64,000 nucleotides of DNA from Roseateles_C aquae (GCF_032337115.1 NZ_JAVXZY010000001.1:1054001-1118000); one strand, 5' to 3'. Counted from the stretch's first letter, positions 28,774 through 37,030 are shown. The notes: generated by a model from the sequence alone, not told the origin. A program made the numbers and translations.

Positions 28774-29248
28774 GCAGTGTCGATCGAATCGATAGCAATT
28801 CTTCGCGGACCTGGGCGATCGACAGCTTCTCGAGGCTCACCGTCGTGCGCGCACTGTCCTGCACGCCGGCCGCCATCACCGCCGGTGCGGCGGCGCGCGG
28901 GGTCAGGTGTTGCCCCGCAAGCAACAGGTCTTCATCCAGGCGCTGAGCGGCCTCGGCCTCGTCACGGAAGCTGCTCTGCGGCTCGCCACGCGCGGCCCCA
29001 TCGGCCAGCTGATTGCGGGCACCGCTGATGGTGAAGCCCTGGTCGTAGAGCAGATCGCGGATGCGGCGAATCAGCAGCACCTCGTGATGCTGGTAGTAGC
29101 GCCGGTTGCCGCGCCGCTTCATCGGCTTCAACTGGGTGAACTCCTGCTCCCAGTAACGCAGCACATAAGGCTTCACGCCACACAACTCGCTGACCTCACC
29201 GATGGTGAAGTAACGCTTGGCGGGAATGGCAGGAAGCGCTTTGTCCAT
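28763..29248 (-). CDS. MerR family transcriptional regulator
   Basis: 161 residues from ATG 29248. The N-terminal winged helix-turn-helix reads KRYFTIGEVSELCGVKPYVLRYWEQEF, followed by RRYYQHHEVLLIRRIRDLLYDQGFTI, the MlrA/HspR-like MerR core. The C-terminal effector half has no metal-binding cysteines, so a metal sensor is unlikely. The position directly after ihfA (34 bp) is conserved in many beta-proteobacteria; its target is not known to me. Confidence 0.9.
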   Translation of the reverse strand: MDKALPAIPAKRYFTIGEVSELCGVKPYVLRYWEQEFTQLKPMKRRGNRRYYQHHEVLLIRRIRDLLYDQGFTISGARNQLADGAARGEPQSSFRDEAEAAQRLDEDLLLAGQHLTPRAAAPAVMAAGVQDSARTTVSLEKLSIAQVREELLSIRSTLLAQ

Positions 29249-29282
29249 TGAAATCAAGGGCTTCAGGTGGGGAGGTCAGACT

Positions 29283-29666
29283 CTACTCGAAGTCATCCGC
29301 GGCGGGAACATCCCCTTGTACCGCACCCTTGAGTTTGTGGCTGGCATGAAAGGTAACAACGTTGCGCGCCTTGATAGGAATCGCTTCACCGGTGCGCGGA
29401 TTGCGCCCGGGGCGCGAGGCCTTGCGGCGGATATTGAAGTTGCCAAAGCCGGACAGCTTCACATCCCTGCCCTGCACCAGGCTGCCATGGATGATGTCGA
29501 AAAAGGCCTCGACCATGTCCTTGGACTCGCGCTTGTTCAGGCCCAGCTTGTCGAACAGCAATTCGGCCAGCTCGGCCTTGGTCAGCGTGGGCGTCTCCAG
29601 GCTCGGCAGCAGCACCGGCACCGTCTCGGCGCCCTTACTCACGTCATCGTCGTTCATCGCGCTCAT
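29283..29666 (-). CDS. ihfA: Integration host factor subunit alpha
   Basis: DNA-bending HU-family protein forming a heterodimer with IhfB. 127 residues from ATG 29666; GTG 29669 and ATG 29657 are alternatives. The core LTKAELAELLFDKLGLNKRESKDMVEAFF and the DNA-intercalating arm GFGNFNIRRKASRPGRNPRTGE are intact. About 25 extra residues precede the core compared with E. coli IhfA. It follows pheT by 14 bp, as in E. coli and most proteobacteria. Confidence 0.95.
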   Translation of the reverse strand: MSAMNDDDVSKGAETVPVLLPSLETPTLTKAELAELLFDKLGLNKRESKDMVEAFFDIIHGSLVQGRDVKLSGFGNFNIRRKASRPGRNPRTGEAIPIKARNVVTFHASHKLKGAVQGDVPAADDFE

Positions 29667-29680
29667 CACCCCTTGCCTCG

Positions 29681-32116
29681 TCAGGCGCGCAGTCGGGCAC
29701 CGAGACGCTCAGCCAGGGCCTGCAGCACCTGGCTCACCGTCTGCTCGATGCGTTCATCGGTCAGCGTTGCTTCGTCGTCCAGCAATTCGAGGCGGATTGC
29801 CATGCTGCGTTCGCCAGCTTGCAGATCGCTGCTGCCCTGCACCGGCTTGAACACATCGAACAGCCGCGCCGAGCGTACCAGGGTGCCGCCCACGCCGCCA
29901 ATGGCCTGCATCAACAATTCGTGGGTGACATGCTCGCCGACGATGACGGCGATATCGCGCAGCACCGCCTGCTGGCGCGGTACGCCCTGGCCTTGCGGCA
30001 GCTGCTGCGACAGCGAAGCGTCGAGATCCAGCTCGAACAGCACCGGCGCGCCGCCGTTCTGCGGCAGCTCATAGGCCTGGCGCCACTTCGGATGCAGTTC
30101 ACCGATCACGCCGATCTCGCGACCGTCCAGCTCCACACGGGCGCTGCGGCCCGGGTGCAGGGCTGGATGCTCGGCGGCCACAAAGCGCAGCTGGCGCGGT
30201 GCGAACAGCGCTTCCAGATCGCCCTTGACGTCGAAGAAGTCGACCGCGCGATCACGCTGACTCCATTGCTGCTGATCGGCCGCCCCCCAGGCCAGACCAC
30301 CCAGGTGCTGCGGTTGCGCCACGCCGGCGATGCTGGCATCGCCCTGGCCGACGCTGGCATCACGCAGGAAGACGCGGCCGATCTCGAACACGCGCACCCG
30401 CGGTGCCTTGCGAGCGAGGTTGTGACGCAGCACCTGGATCAAGCTGCCGATCAGGCTGCTGCGCATCACCGACAGCGGCGCTGCAATCGGGTTCAGCAAG
30501 CGGATCGGGTCGGCATTGCCGGCCAGCTCCTGCTCCCAGCGCGCCTCGACAAAGCTGAAGTTGATGGTCTCGAAATAATCCCGTGCAGCCACGGCACGGC
30601 GCAGCGCGTGAACACCACGGCGTGACTCCGAGAGCACCTTTCCGACCACCGGCGCCAGCGGCGGCGTCGCCGGCAGCTTGGGATAGCCAAGCACGCGAAT
30701 GATTTCCTCGATCAGGTCTTCCTCGATCTGGATATCGAAACGCCAGCTGGGCGGCGTGACCGTCAGCACACCGGGAGCTTCACTGAAGCTCAGGCCCAGG
30801 CGCGTGAAGACGCTGACGCAATCGGCCTGGCTGATCGGCATGCCGATCACCTTGGCCGCACGCGCCACCCGCAGCTGCACCGGCTTTTGCTCGGGTAGAC
30901 GCGTGGTCTGGTCGTCCATGGGACCAGCCTGGCCACCACAGATGTCCAGAATCAGCTGGCTGATGCGCTCGATGTGATCAACGGTACCGGCCGGATCTAC
31001 GCCGCGCTCGAAGCGATGGCCGGCATCGGTGGAGAAGTTGTAGCGTCGGCCGCGGCCCATCACGGCTTCCGGCCACCAGAACGCGGCCTCGACATAGATG
31101 TTCTGCGTGCTGTCCGACACCGCCGTGTGATCGCCCCCCATGATGCCGGCCAGCGACTCAAGCTGCTCGGCATCGGCAATCACGCCGACCTTCTCGTCGA
31201 CGGTGATGGTGTTGCCATTGAGCAGCTTCAGCGTTTCGCCGGGTTTGCCCCAGCGCACCACCAGTTCCTTGGCAATCTTGTCGAGATCGAAGATGTGCGA
31301 GGGGCGGCCGAGCTCGAACATCACATAGTTGGAGATGTCGACCAGCGGCGACACCGAGCGCTGACCGCAGCGCGCCAGACGTTCGACCATCCAGGCCGGC
31401 GTCTGCGCCTGGGTGTTGACGCCACGGATGATGCGGCCCGAGAAACGACCGCAGAGATCCGCGGCTTCGATGCGCACCGGCAGTTTGTCCTGATGGCTAG
31501 GGGGAACCGGAGCGATGGCCGGCAGCGCCAGCGGCACGCCGGTCAGCGCCGAGACCTCGCGGGCCACACCCAGCACGCTCAGGCCATGGCCCAGATTGGG
31601 CGTCAGCTTCAGCGTGAACAGCGTGTCGTCAAGGTTCAGGTGGGCGCGGATGTCCTGGCCCACGGCGGCGTCAGCAGCCAGCTCCAGCAGGCCACCATGA
31701 TCCTCAGACAGCTTGAGCTCACGGGCCGAGCACAGCATGCCGAAGCTCTCGACGCCGCGCAGCTTACCCACCTTGATCAGGAAAGGCTTGCCGTCCTCGC
31801 CCGGCGGCAGCTCGGCACCAACGGTGGCCAGCGGCACCTTGATGCCGGCGCGAGCGTTCGGTGCGCCGCAGACGATTTGCAGCGGCTCGCCGTTGTTAAA
31901 AGCGCTACCCGCATTGACCTTGCAGACACGCAGCTTGTCGGCGTTAGGGTGTTGTTCGGCTTCGAGGATTTCGGCCACAACGATGCCGCTGAAAGGCGGG
32001 GCGGCCGGACGCAGCTCCTCGACTTCCATGCCGGACATGGTCAGCAGATCGGCCAGCGCTTGGGTGTTCAGCGGCGGGTTGCAAAAGGCGCGCAGCCAGG
32101 ACTCTGGGAATTGCAT
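29681..32116 (-). CDS. pheT: Phenylalanine-tRNA ligase beta subunit
   Basis: Beta chain of the (alpha-beta)2 phenylalanyl-tRNA synthetase; it carries editing and tRNA-binding domains. 811 residues. Visible parts are the N-terminal EMAP/tRNA-binding fold (about residues 39-150), the B3/B4 editing region with ITVDEKVGVIADAEQLESLAGI, the B5 helix domain and the C-terminal ferredoxin-fold anticodon-binding domain. It lies 48 bp after pheS. Confidence 0.97.
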   Translation of the reverse strand: MQFPESWLRAFCNPPLNTQALADLLTMSGMEVEELRPAAPPFSGIVVAEILEAEQHPNADKLRVCKVNAGSAFNNGEPLQIVCGAPNARAGIKVPLATVGAELPPGEDGKPFLIKVGKLRGVESFGMLCSARELKLSEDHGGLLELAADAAVGQDIRAHLNLDDTLFTLKLTPNLGHGLSVLGVAREVSALTGVPLALPAIAPVPPSHQDKLPVRIEAADLCGRFSGRIIRGVNTQAQTPAWMVERLARCGQRSVSPLVDISNYVMFELGRPSHIFDLDKIAKELVVRWGKPGETLKLLNGNTITVDEKVGVIADAEQLESLAGIMGGDHTAVSDSTQNIYVEAAFWWPEAVMGRGRRYNFSTDAGHRFERGVDPAGTVDHIERISQLILDICGGQAGPMDDQTTRLPEQKPVQLRVARAAKVIGMPISQADCVSVFTRLGLSFSEAPGVLTVTPPSWRFDIQIEEDLIEEIIRVLGYPKLPATPPLAPVVGKVLSESRRGVHALRRAVAARDYFETINFSFVEARWEQELAGNADPIRLLNPIAAPLSVMRSSLIGSLIQVLRHNLARKAPRVRVFEIGRVFLRDASVGQGDASIAGVAQPQHLGGLAWGAADQQQWSQRDRAVDFFDVKGDLEALFAPRQLRFVAAEHPALHPGRSARVELDGREIGVIGELHPKWRQAYELPQNGGAPVLFELDLDASLSQQLPQGQGVPRQQAVLRDIAVIVGEHVTHELLMQAIGGVGGTLVRSARLFDVFKPVQGSSDLQAGERSMAIRLELLDDEATLTDERIEQTVSQVLQALAERLGARLRA

Positions 32117-32164
32117 GTTCTTCGCTTCTTGTTCAGGCTTGTTCGTGGGCAGGCGTTGAGGGCT

Positions 32165-33208
32165 TTACTTGAATTGGCTCAAGAAGCGCAGATCGCCATC
32201 AAAGAACAGGCGCAGGTCGTTGACGCCATAGCGCAGCATGGCCAGGCGATCGATGCCGGAGCCAAAGGCAAAACCGATGTACCGCTCGGGGTCCAGGCCC
32301 ATATTGCGGATAACCTGCGGATGCACCTGGCCGGCGCCGGACACTTCCAGCCAGCGGCCTTTCAGCGGGCCGGCCTCGAACATGATGTCGATCTCGGCGC
32401 TGGGCTCGGTGAAGGGGAAATAGCTCGGGCGGAAGCGCAGTTGCAGCGCATCGGTCTCGAAGAAGGCGGTGATGAAGTTCAGGTAGACCGACTTCAAATC
32501 CTTGAAGCTGATGTTCTCGCCCACCCAGAGGCCTTCGACCTGATGGAACATCGGCGAGTGGGTCGCGTCGCTGTCGACCCGGTAGGTGCGGCCGGGCGCA
32601 ATGACGCGGATCTCCGGCATGCTGTCCTGGCCGGCATACTTGCGCGCATGGGCCTGGGCATAGCGGATCTGCATCGGGCTGGTGTGCGGGCGCAAATTGA
32701 AGTAGCGGCCGCCCTCGTCCTTCATGTCGACATAGAAGGTGTCCTGCATCGAGCGCGCCGGATGGTTCTCCGGGTTGTTCAGCGAGGAGAAGCTGAACCA
32801 ATCGGTCTCGATCTCGGGGCCGTCGGCCACATCAAAACCCATCGAGCCAAAGATCGCCTCGATGCGCTCCATCGCGCGGGTGATCGGGTGCAGACCACCA
32901 GTGCCACGCTGGCGGCCGGGCAGGCTGACGTCCAGCGCCTCGGCCTTCAGCTGCAGCGCCAGTTCAGCATCAGCCAGCGCCTGGCGGCGGGCGGTCAGTG
33001 CGGCCTCGATGCCCAGCTTCAGCTGGTTGATCTCGGCCCCGCGGGTCTTCTTCTCTTCCACCGACAGCGCGGCCAGGCCCTTGAGCAGTTCGGTCACACG
33101 ACCGGACTTGCCCAGAAAGCGCGCCTTGGCGTTCTCCAGGTCGGCGGGCGTTTGGGCTTGGTCAAACTCGGCCTGAGCGGCCTGCAGCAGTTGAGCTAGA
33201 TCGTTCAT
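32165..33208 (-). CDS. pheS: Phenylalanine-tRNA ligase alpha subunit
   Basis: Catalytic alpha chain of phenylalanyl-tRNA synthetase. 347 residues from ATG 33208 (MNDLAQLLQAAQAEFDQ). An N-terminal coiled coil (about residues 1-90) precedes a class II catalytic core with FNLRPHTSPMQIRYA, the phenylalanine-pocket FRPSYFPFTEPSAEID and the motif 3 region GSGIDRLAMLRYG. A terminator hairpin lies between rplT and pheS, so part of its expression may depend on readthrough. Confidence 0.97.
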   Translation of the reverse strand: MNDLAQLLQAAQAEFDQAQTPADLENAKARFLGKSGRVTELLKGLAALSVEEKKTRGAEINQLKLGIEAALTARRQALADAELALQLKAEALDVSLPGRQRGTGGLHPITRAMERIEAIFGSMGFDVADGPEIETDWFSFSSLNNPENHPARSMQDTFYVDMKDEGGRYFNLRPHTSPMQIRYAQAHARKYAGQDSMPEIRVIAPGRTYRVDSDATHSPMFHQVEGLWVGENISFKDLKSVYLNFITAFFETDALQLRFRPSYFPFTEPSAEIDIMFEAGPLKGRWLEVSGAGQVHPQVIRNMGLDPERYIGFAFGSGIDRLAMLRYGVNDLRLFFDGDLRFLSQFK

Positions 33209-33261
33209 CGCGGGGCGATTCGTTGTCGGTCTGGCCCCGCAAGCGGGACCGTGACGGGAAT

Positions 33262-33293
33262 AAAAAAGGCCGAGCACCAGGGTGTCGGCCTTT
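33262..33293 (-). terminator. Terminator between rplT and pheS, possible attenuator
   Basis: Minus-strand hairpin AAAGGCCGA-CACC / GGTG-C-TCGGCCTTT with one bulged base, followed by TTTTTTATT. It stands 54 bp before pheS. Upstream, GGGTGCG and CGCACC can also pair around a GC-rich insert. I found no Phe-rich reading frame here. Confidence 0.75.
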
Positions 33294-33375
33294 GAAAGGT
33301 GCGCGCCACGGCTACCAGAGCCGGGGCTGCCGCACCCTCCTGCCCTCCGAGGAGGCCAGAAGGGTATCGGGCGAT

Positions 33376-33732
33376 TTAAGCGAGAGCGGCCTTCACCTTG
33401 GCGAAGATGCTGGCAAAACCAGCAGGATCGTTGACGGCGAGGTCAGCCAGGACCTTGCGGTCGATGTCGATCTGAGCCTTCTTCAGGCCAGCGACGAACT
33501 TGCTGTAGGTCAGGCCCAGGCCACGGCTTGCTGCGTTGATACGAGCAATCCACAGCGCACGGAACACACGTTTCTTGGCGCGGCGGTCACGGTAGGCATA
33601 CTGACCAGCCTTCATCACCGCCTGCTTGGCGATGCGGAAGACGTTCTTGCGACGACCACGGAAACCCTTGGCCAGAGCCAGGACCTTCTTATGACGAGCA
33701 CGTGCGGTAACACCACGTTTAACGCGAGGCAT
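33376..33732 (-). CDS. rplT: 50S ribosomal protein L20
   Basis: 118-residue assembly protein of the large subunit that binds 23S rRNA domain I. The basic N-terminal tail begins MPRVKRGVTARARHKKVL and the helical core continues RGRRKNVFRIAKQAVMKAGQYAYRDRRAKKR. A strong site AAGGAG precedes the ATG. In E. coli L20 represses rpmI translation through an mRNA structure; the structured infC-rpmI gap here may play that part. Confidence 0.97.
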   Translation of the reverse strand: MPRVKRGVTARARHKKVLALAKGFRGRRKNVFRIAKQAVMKAGQYAYRDRRAKKRVFRALWIARINAASRGLGLTYSKFVAGLKKAQIDIDRKVLADLAVNDPAGFASIFAKVKAALA

Positions 33733-33759
33733 GTTTAACTCCTTGTGTTAGTGGGTGAA

Positions 33760-33963
33760 TTACAGACCAGCCAGGGGCAGCATCTGTGCGATGTGGCCCA
33801 TGTTGGTTTCGTGCACGTTGGTAGCACCACGCAGGTGGCGCTTGTTCTTCGTGGTCTTCTTGGTCAGGATGTGGCGCTTGAACGCTTGACCGCGCTTGAC
33901 GGTACCACCCGGACGAACGCGAAAACGCTTTTTCGCGCTGCTCTTGGTCTTCATTTTGGGCAT
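33760..33963 (-). CDS. rpmI: 50S ribosomal protein L35
   Basis: 67-residue basic protein starting MPKMKTKSSAKKRFRV at ATG 33963, with AAAAGGAG 7-8 nt upstream. The signature RHILTKKTTKNKRHLRG is present. It lies 27 bp before rplT and 245 bp after infC. Confidence 0.97.
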   Translation of the reverse strand: MPKMKTKSSAKKRFRVRPGGTVKRGQAFKRHILTKKTTKNKRHLRGATNVHETNMGHIAQMLPLAGL

Positions 33964-34084
33964 TTGAGTGCTCCTTTTAAGTGCGTCCCAGGGGCGGCTT
34001 CGATTCCTCGACGCGCTTTCCTTGCCTCTGGAGACTAATAAGCCCGCCGACGACCAGATCGACGGGCCAGAACTTTTTGCAAAC

Positions 34085-34202
34085 AGCTGCATTTGGGCCG
34101 TTCGCCGAGCCGCCTCAAGGACGGCCCCAAGGTAATCAAAATCGGACCAGCGCCCGATTTTGATTACACCCCCTCGGGGGTGAAGCCCGCGTACCCGCGG
34201 GC
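34085..34202 (-). repeat. Four consecutive hairpins in the infC-rpmI gap
   Basis: In minus-strand order after infC: GCCCGCG/CGCGGGC (34202-34085 arm pair at 34196-34202 and 34085 plus 100, i.e. 34185-34191); CACCCCC-TC-GGGGGTG palindrome (34167-34182); a perfect 14-bp stem GTAATCAAAATCGG (34132-34145) with CCGATTTTGATTAC (34154-34167) around an 8-nt loop; and GGGCCGT/ACGGCCC (34095-34101 with 34121-34127). The 14-bp stem is AT-rich against GC-rich surroundings. None has a T-run, so they are not terminators. Confidence 0.75.
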
Positions 34203-34208
34203 CGGGGG

Positions 34209-34754
34209 TTAGCGTTTCTTCGGCGCCAACACCATGATCATCTGCCGGCCTTCCAGCTTGGGCATGTTCTCGACGACCGCCACATCCGCCAGCTCGTCGC
34301 GAATACGCTCCAGCAAGCGCATACCGATGTCCTGGTGGGTGATTTCACGGCCGCGGTAACGCAGCGTGACCTTGCCCTTGTCACCGTCTTCAGCGATGAA
34401 GCGACGCAGATTGCGCATCTTGATCTGGTAGTCGCCTTCGTCCGTACCCGGGCGGAACTTGACTTCCTTGATCTCGATGACCTTCTGCTTGGCCTTGGCT
34501 TCGGCCGCGCGCTTCTGCTCCATGTACTTGAACTTGCCGTAATCCATCAGCCGGCACACGGGCGGCGTCGCGGTTGCGGAAATTTCAACCAGGTCCACAT
34601 CCAGATCACCTGCCATGCGCAGGGCTTCCTGGATGCTCACGATCCCGATGGGCTCGTTCTCCGGGCCGTTCAGGCGGACTTCGGGAGCAAGAATTTCACG
34701 GTTCAGCCGATGCTTGCGCTCGGGAATCGCTCGACGGTCAGCAAAAGTAGCGAT
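34209..34754 (-). CDS. infC: Translation initiation factor IF-3 (AUC start)
   Basis: Prevents premature 30S-50S joining and proofreads start codon choice. 181 residues if translation starts at ATC 34754: AAGGG lies 8 nt upstream, and the frame continues IATFADRRAIPERKHRLNRE into the conserved EVRLNGPENEPIGIVS. Starting at the first standard codon, GTG 34640, would delete about 38 residues of the N-domain. Use of AUU or AUC is typical of infC and makes IF-3 repress its own translation. The C-terminal domain (RNLRRFIAEDGDKGKVTLRYRGRE) is intact. Confidence 0.93.
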   Translation of the reverse strand: MATFADRRAIPERKHRLNREILAPEVRLNGPENEPIGIVSIQEALRMAGDLDVDLVEISATATPPVCRLMDYGKFKYMEQKRAAEAKAKQKVIEIKEVKFRPGTDEGDYQIKMRNLRRFIAEDGDKGKVTLRYRGREITHQDIGMRLLERIRDELADVAVVENMPKLEGRQMIMVLAPKKR

Positions 34755-34826
34755 GGTGCGTACCCTTCAAAGAACCCAAGGCAACAGGCCCACAAATAAT
34801 AAAAACGCGCCCTTGTGAGAACCGCA

Positions 34827-36746
34827 TCAGACCTTGGCGGCGATGTCAGCCTGGAGCTTCTCGATGAAGGATTCCAGCGACATCACACCGAGGTCTTGGT
34901 TGCCACGGGCGCGCACCGCAACGGCTCCATTTGCCTTCTCCTTGTCGCCGACGACGAGGATGAATGGAACCTTTTGCAAAGAATGCTCGCGGATTTTATA
35001 CGTGATTTTCTCGTTCCGCAAATCGCTCACCACCCTAAGCCCTTGTTTTTGCAGCGATTTCACGATTTCCGCGACGTAATCGGCCTGTGCATCGGTGATA
35101 TTGGCCACGACCACCTGGGTCGGCGCCAGCCAAACCGGCAGTGCGCCGGCGTGCTGTTCGATCAGGATGCCGATGAAGCGCTCCAGGCTGCCGACGATGG
35201 CGCGATGCAGCATCACCGGGCGGTGGCGCGAGCCATCCTCGCCGACGAATTCAGCGTCCAGGCGCTCGGGCATGTTGGGGTCGACCTGGATGGTGCCGCA
35301 CTGCCAGGGGCGGCCCAGCGCATCCTTCAGCGTGTACTCGATCTTAGGGCCGTAGAAGGCGCCTTCGCCCGGCAGGTATTCGAATTCGCAGCCGGAAGCA
35401 CGCAGACCTTCGGCCAGCGCGGCCTCGGCCTTGTCCCAGCTTTCATCGGTGCCGATGCGCTGCTCGGGGCGCGTCGACAGCTTGTAGATGATGTTGGTGA
35501 AGCCGAAGTCCTTGTAGACCTTTTGCAGCAGCGTCGTGAAGGCCTTGACCTCGGTCTGGATCATGTCTTCGGTGCAGAAGATGTGGCCATCATCCTGCGT
35601 GAAGCCGCGCACGCGCATGATGCCGTGCAGGCCGCCGGTCGGCTCGTTGCGATGGCATTGACCGAACTCGCCGTAGCGCAGCGGCAGGTCGCGGTAGCTC
35701 TTAATGCCCTGCTTGAAGATCAGGATGTGGCCCGGGCAGTTCATCGGCTTCAGCGCGTAATCGCGCTTTTCCGACTCCGTCGTGAACATGTTCTCGCGGT
35801 ACTTGTCCCAGTGGCCGGTTTTCTCCCACAGGCTCTTGTCAATGATCTGCGGACCCTTGACCTCCTGGTAGCCGTTGTCGCGATAGACCCGGCGCATGTA
35901 CTGCTCGACCTCCTGCCAGACGGTCCAGCCCTTGGGATGCCAGAACACGGTTCCGGGCGAATGCTCATCGATATGGAACAGATCCAGTTCGCGGCCGAGC
36001 TTGCGGTGGTCGCGCTTCTCGGCTTCCTCGAGCAGGGTCAGGTACTTCTGCAGATCGTCCTTGCTGGCCCAGGCCGTGCCATAGATGCGCTGCAGCTGCT
36101 CGTTGCGGTGATCGCCGCGCCAGTAGGCGCCGGCCACCTTCATCAGCTTGAAGTGCTTGAGCTTGCCGGTCGAGGGCACGTGGGGGCCGCGGCACAGATC
36201 GGTGAACTTGCCCTCGGCGTACAGCGACACATCCTGATCGGCCGGGATGCTCTCGATGATCTCGGCCTTGTAGGCCTCGCCGATGCTCTTGAAGTAGGCC
36301 ACGGCCTCGTCACGCGGCAGCACCGAGCGCACCACCTTCTCATCCTTCTTGGCCAGCTCGCCCATCTTCGATTCGATGGCCGCCAGATCCTCGGGCGTGA
36401 ACGGGCGCTTGTAGCTGAAGTCGTAGTAGAAGCCGTTGTCGATCACCGGGCCAATCGTGACCTGCGCCTCCGGGAACAGCTCCTTGACCGCATAGGCCAG
36501 CAGGTGGGCGGTCGAGTGGCGGATCACTTCAAGGCCATCGGCATCCTTGTCGGTGATGATGGCCAGCTGTGTATCGGCCTCGATCAGATGACTGGTGTCG
36601 ACCAGGCGGGCGGATTCACCGCTGCCAACACGACCGGCCAGGGCCGCCTTGGCCAGGCCAGCGCCAATGGACGCGGCCACATCGGCCACGGTGACGGCTT
36701 GCGGGAATTCGCGCTTGGAACCGTCGGGCAATTGAATCGAAATCAT
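34827..36746 (-). CDS. thrS: Threonine-tRNA ligase
   Basis: Class II synthetase charging tRNA-Thr. 639 residues with all usual domains: N-terminal TGS (residues 1-62), second additional/editing domain with HSTAHLLAYAVKELFP and the later TDLCRGPHVPSTG, catalytic core with MNCPGHILIFK and RHRPVMLHRAIVGSLERF, and C-terminal anticodon-binding domain. First gene of the translation operon. A Thr-rich leader and terminator precede it. Confidence 0.97.
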   Translation of the reverse strand: MISIQLPDGSKREFPQAVTVADVAASIGAGLAKAALAGRVGSGESARLVDTSHLIEADTQLAIITDKDADGLEVIRHSTAHLLAYAVKELFPEAQVTIGPVIDNGFYYDFSYKRPFTPEDLAAIESKMGELAKKDEKVVRSVLPRDEAVAYFKSIGEAYKAEIIESIPADQDVSLYAEGKFTDLCRGPHVPSTGKLKHFKLMKVAGAYWRGDHRNEQLQRIYGTAWASKDDLQKYLTLLEEAEKRDHRKLGRELDLFHIDEHSPGTVFWHPKGWTVWQEVEQYMRRVYRDNGYQEVKGPQIIDKSLWEKTGHWDKYRENMFTTESEKRDYALKPMNCPGHILIFKQGIKSYRDLPLRYGEFGQCHRNEPTGGLHGIMRVRGFTQDDGHIFCTEDMIQTEVKAFTTLLQKVYKDFGFTNIIYKLSTRPEQRIGTDESWDKAEAALAEGLRASGCEFEYLPGEGAFYGPKIEYTLKDALGRPWQCGTIQVDPNMPERLDAEFVGEDGSRHRPVMLHRAIVGSLERFIGILIEQHAGALPVWLAPTQVVVANITDAQADYVAEIVKSLQKQGLRVVSDLRNEKITYKIREHSLQKVPFILVVGDKEKANGAVAVRARGNQDLGVMSLESFIEKLQADIAAKV

Positions 36747-36804
36747 GCTGGTGAACTCCGGATCGGAAGGGCTGCCAGTTCAATAGGAAAAAAGGCAGGC
36801 CCGG

Positions 36805-36839
36805 AAAAACAAAAAGCGCGGCTGCTGGGGCCGCGCTTT
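36805..36839 (-). promoter_or_regulatory. thrS transcription attenuator (intrinsic terminator)
   Basis: Minus-strand stem AAAGCGCGGC (36839-36830 arm) with GCCGCGCTTT (36822-36813 arm), 10 bp with a 7-nt loop, followed by TTTTTGTTTTTCC. It lies between the Thr-rich leader frame and thrS, 59 bp before the thrS start. The 3' arm contains GCAGCC and AGCCGC, which can pair with GGCTGCGGCT found just after the leader stop codon (36889-36880). Confidence 0.78.
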
Positions 36840-36847
36840 GTGGGGAG

Positions 36848-36866
36848 GCTGCTTGCTTCAAGCAGC
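36848..36866 (-). repeat. Intermediate hairpin of the thrS leader
   Basis: Perfect 8-bp stem GCTGCTTG/CAAGCAGC with a 3-nt loop, between the leader stop codon and the terminator. Its 3' arm contains GCAGCC-compatible sequence that can alternatively pair with GGCTGC at 36889-36884. This gives two mutually exclusive folds. Confidence 0.6.
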
Positions 36867-36891
36867 GAAAGACGTGACGAGCCGCAGCCGA

Positions 36892-36936
36892 CTAAACCTC
36901 TGTGGGGGTGGTCGTAGTTCGCGGTGTCATAACCAT
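36892..36936 (-). CDS. thrS leader peptide (14 codons, six threonines)
   Basis: Reading frame ATG 36936 to TAG 36892 encoding MVMTPRTTTTPTEV: six of fourteen residues are threonine, with four consecutive codons ACT-ACG-ACC-ACC covering several tRNA-Thr isoacceptors. AAAGG lies 4-5 nt before the ATG (10 nt before the second ATG). It sits 32 nt after the predicted transcription start and 53 bp before the terminator stem. This is the layout of an amino-acid attenuator, like thrL, but placed before thrS. Confidence 0.78.
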   Translation of the reverse strand: MVMTPRTTTTPTEV

Positions 36937-36974
36937 CTCGCCTTTCTCAGCCCTTGTTCGTTGATCGAGCGCCG

Positions 36975-37005
36975 ATTGTAGGCCAGCCGGCGCCCTGGCC
37001 GTCAA
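36975..37005 (-). promoter_or_regulatory. Candidate promoter of the thrS operon
   Basis: Minus-strand TTGACG (37005-37000) and TACAAT (36980-36975), each five of six to consensus, with a 19-bp spacer, slightly longer than ideal. The start point near 36968 gives a leader of about 220 nt before thrS. Confidence 0.5.
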
Positions 37006-37030
37006 GCGCGTGCGCGGCGCTTCTGTTGCC

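Noticed and set aside
33209..33375. A pheM-like phenylalanine leader peptide before pheS
   Set aside because: No frame with clustered Phe codons is present on the coding strand.
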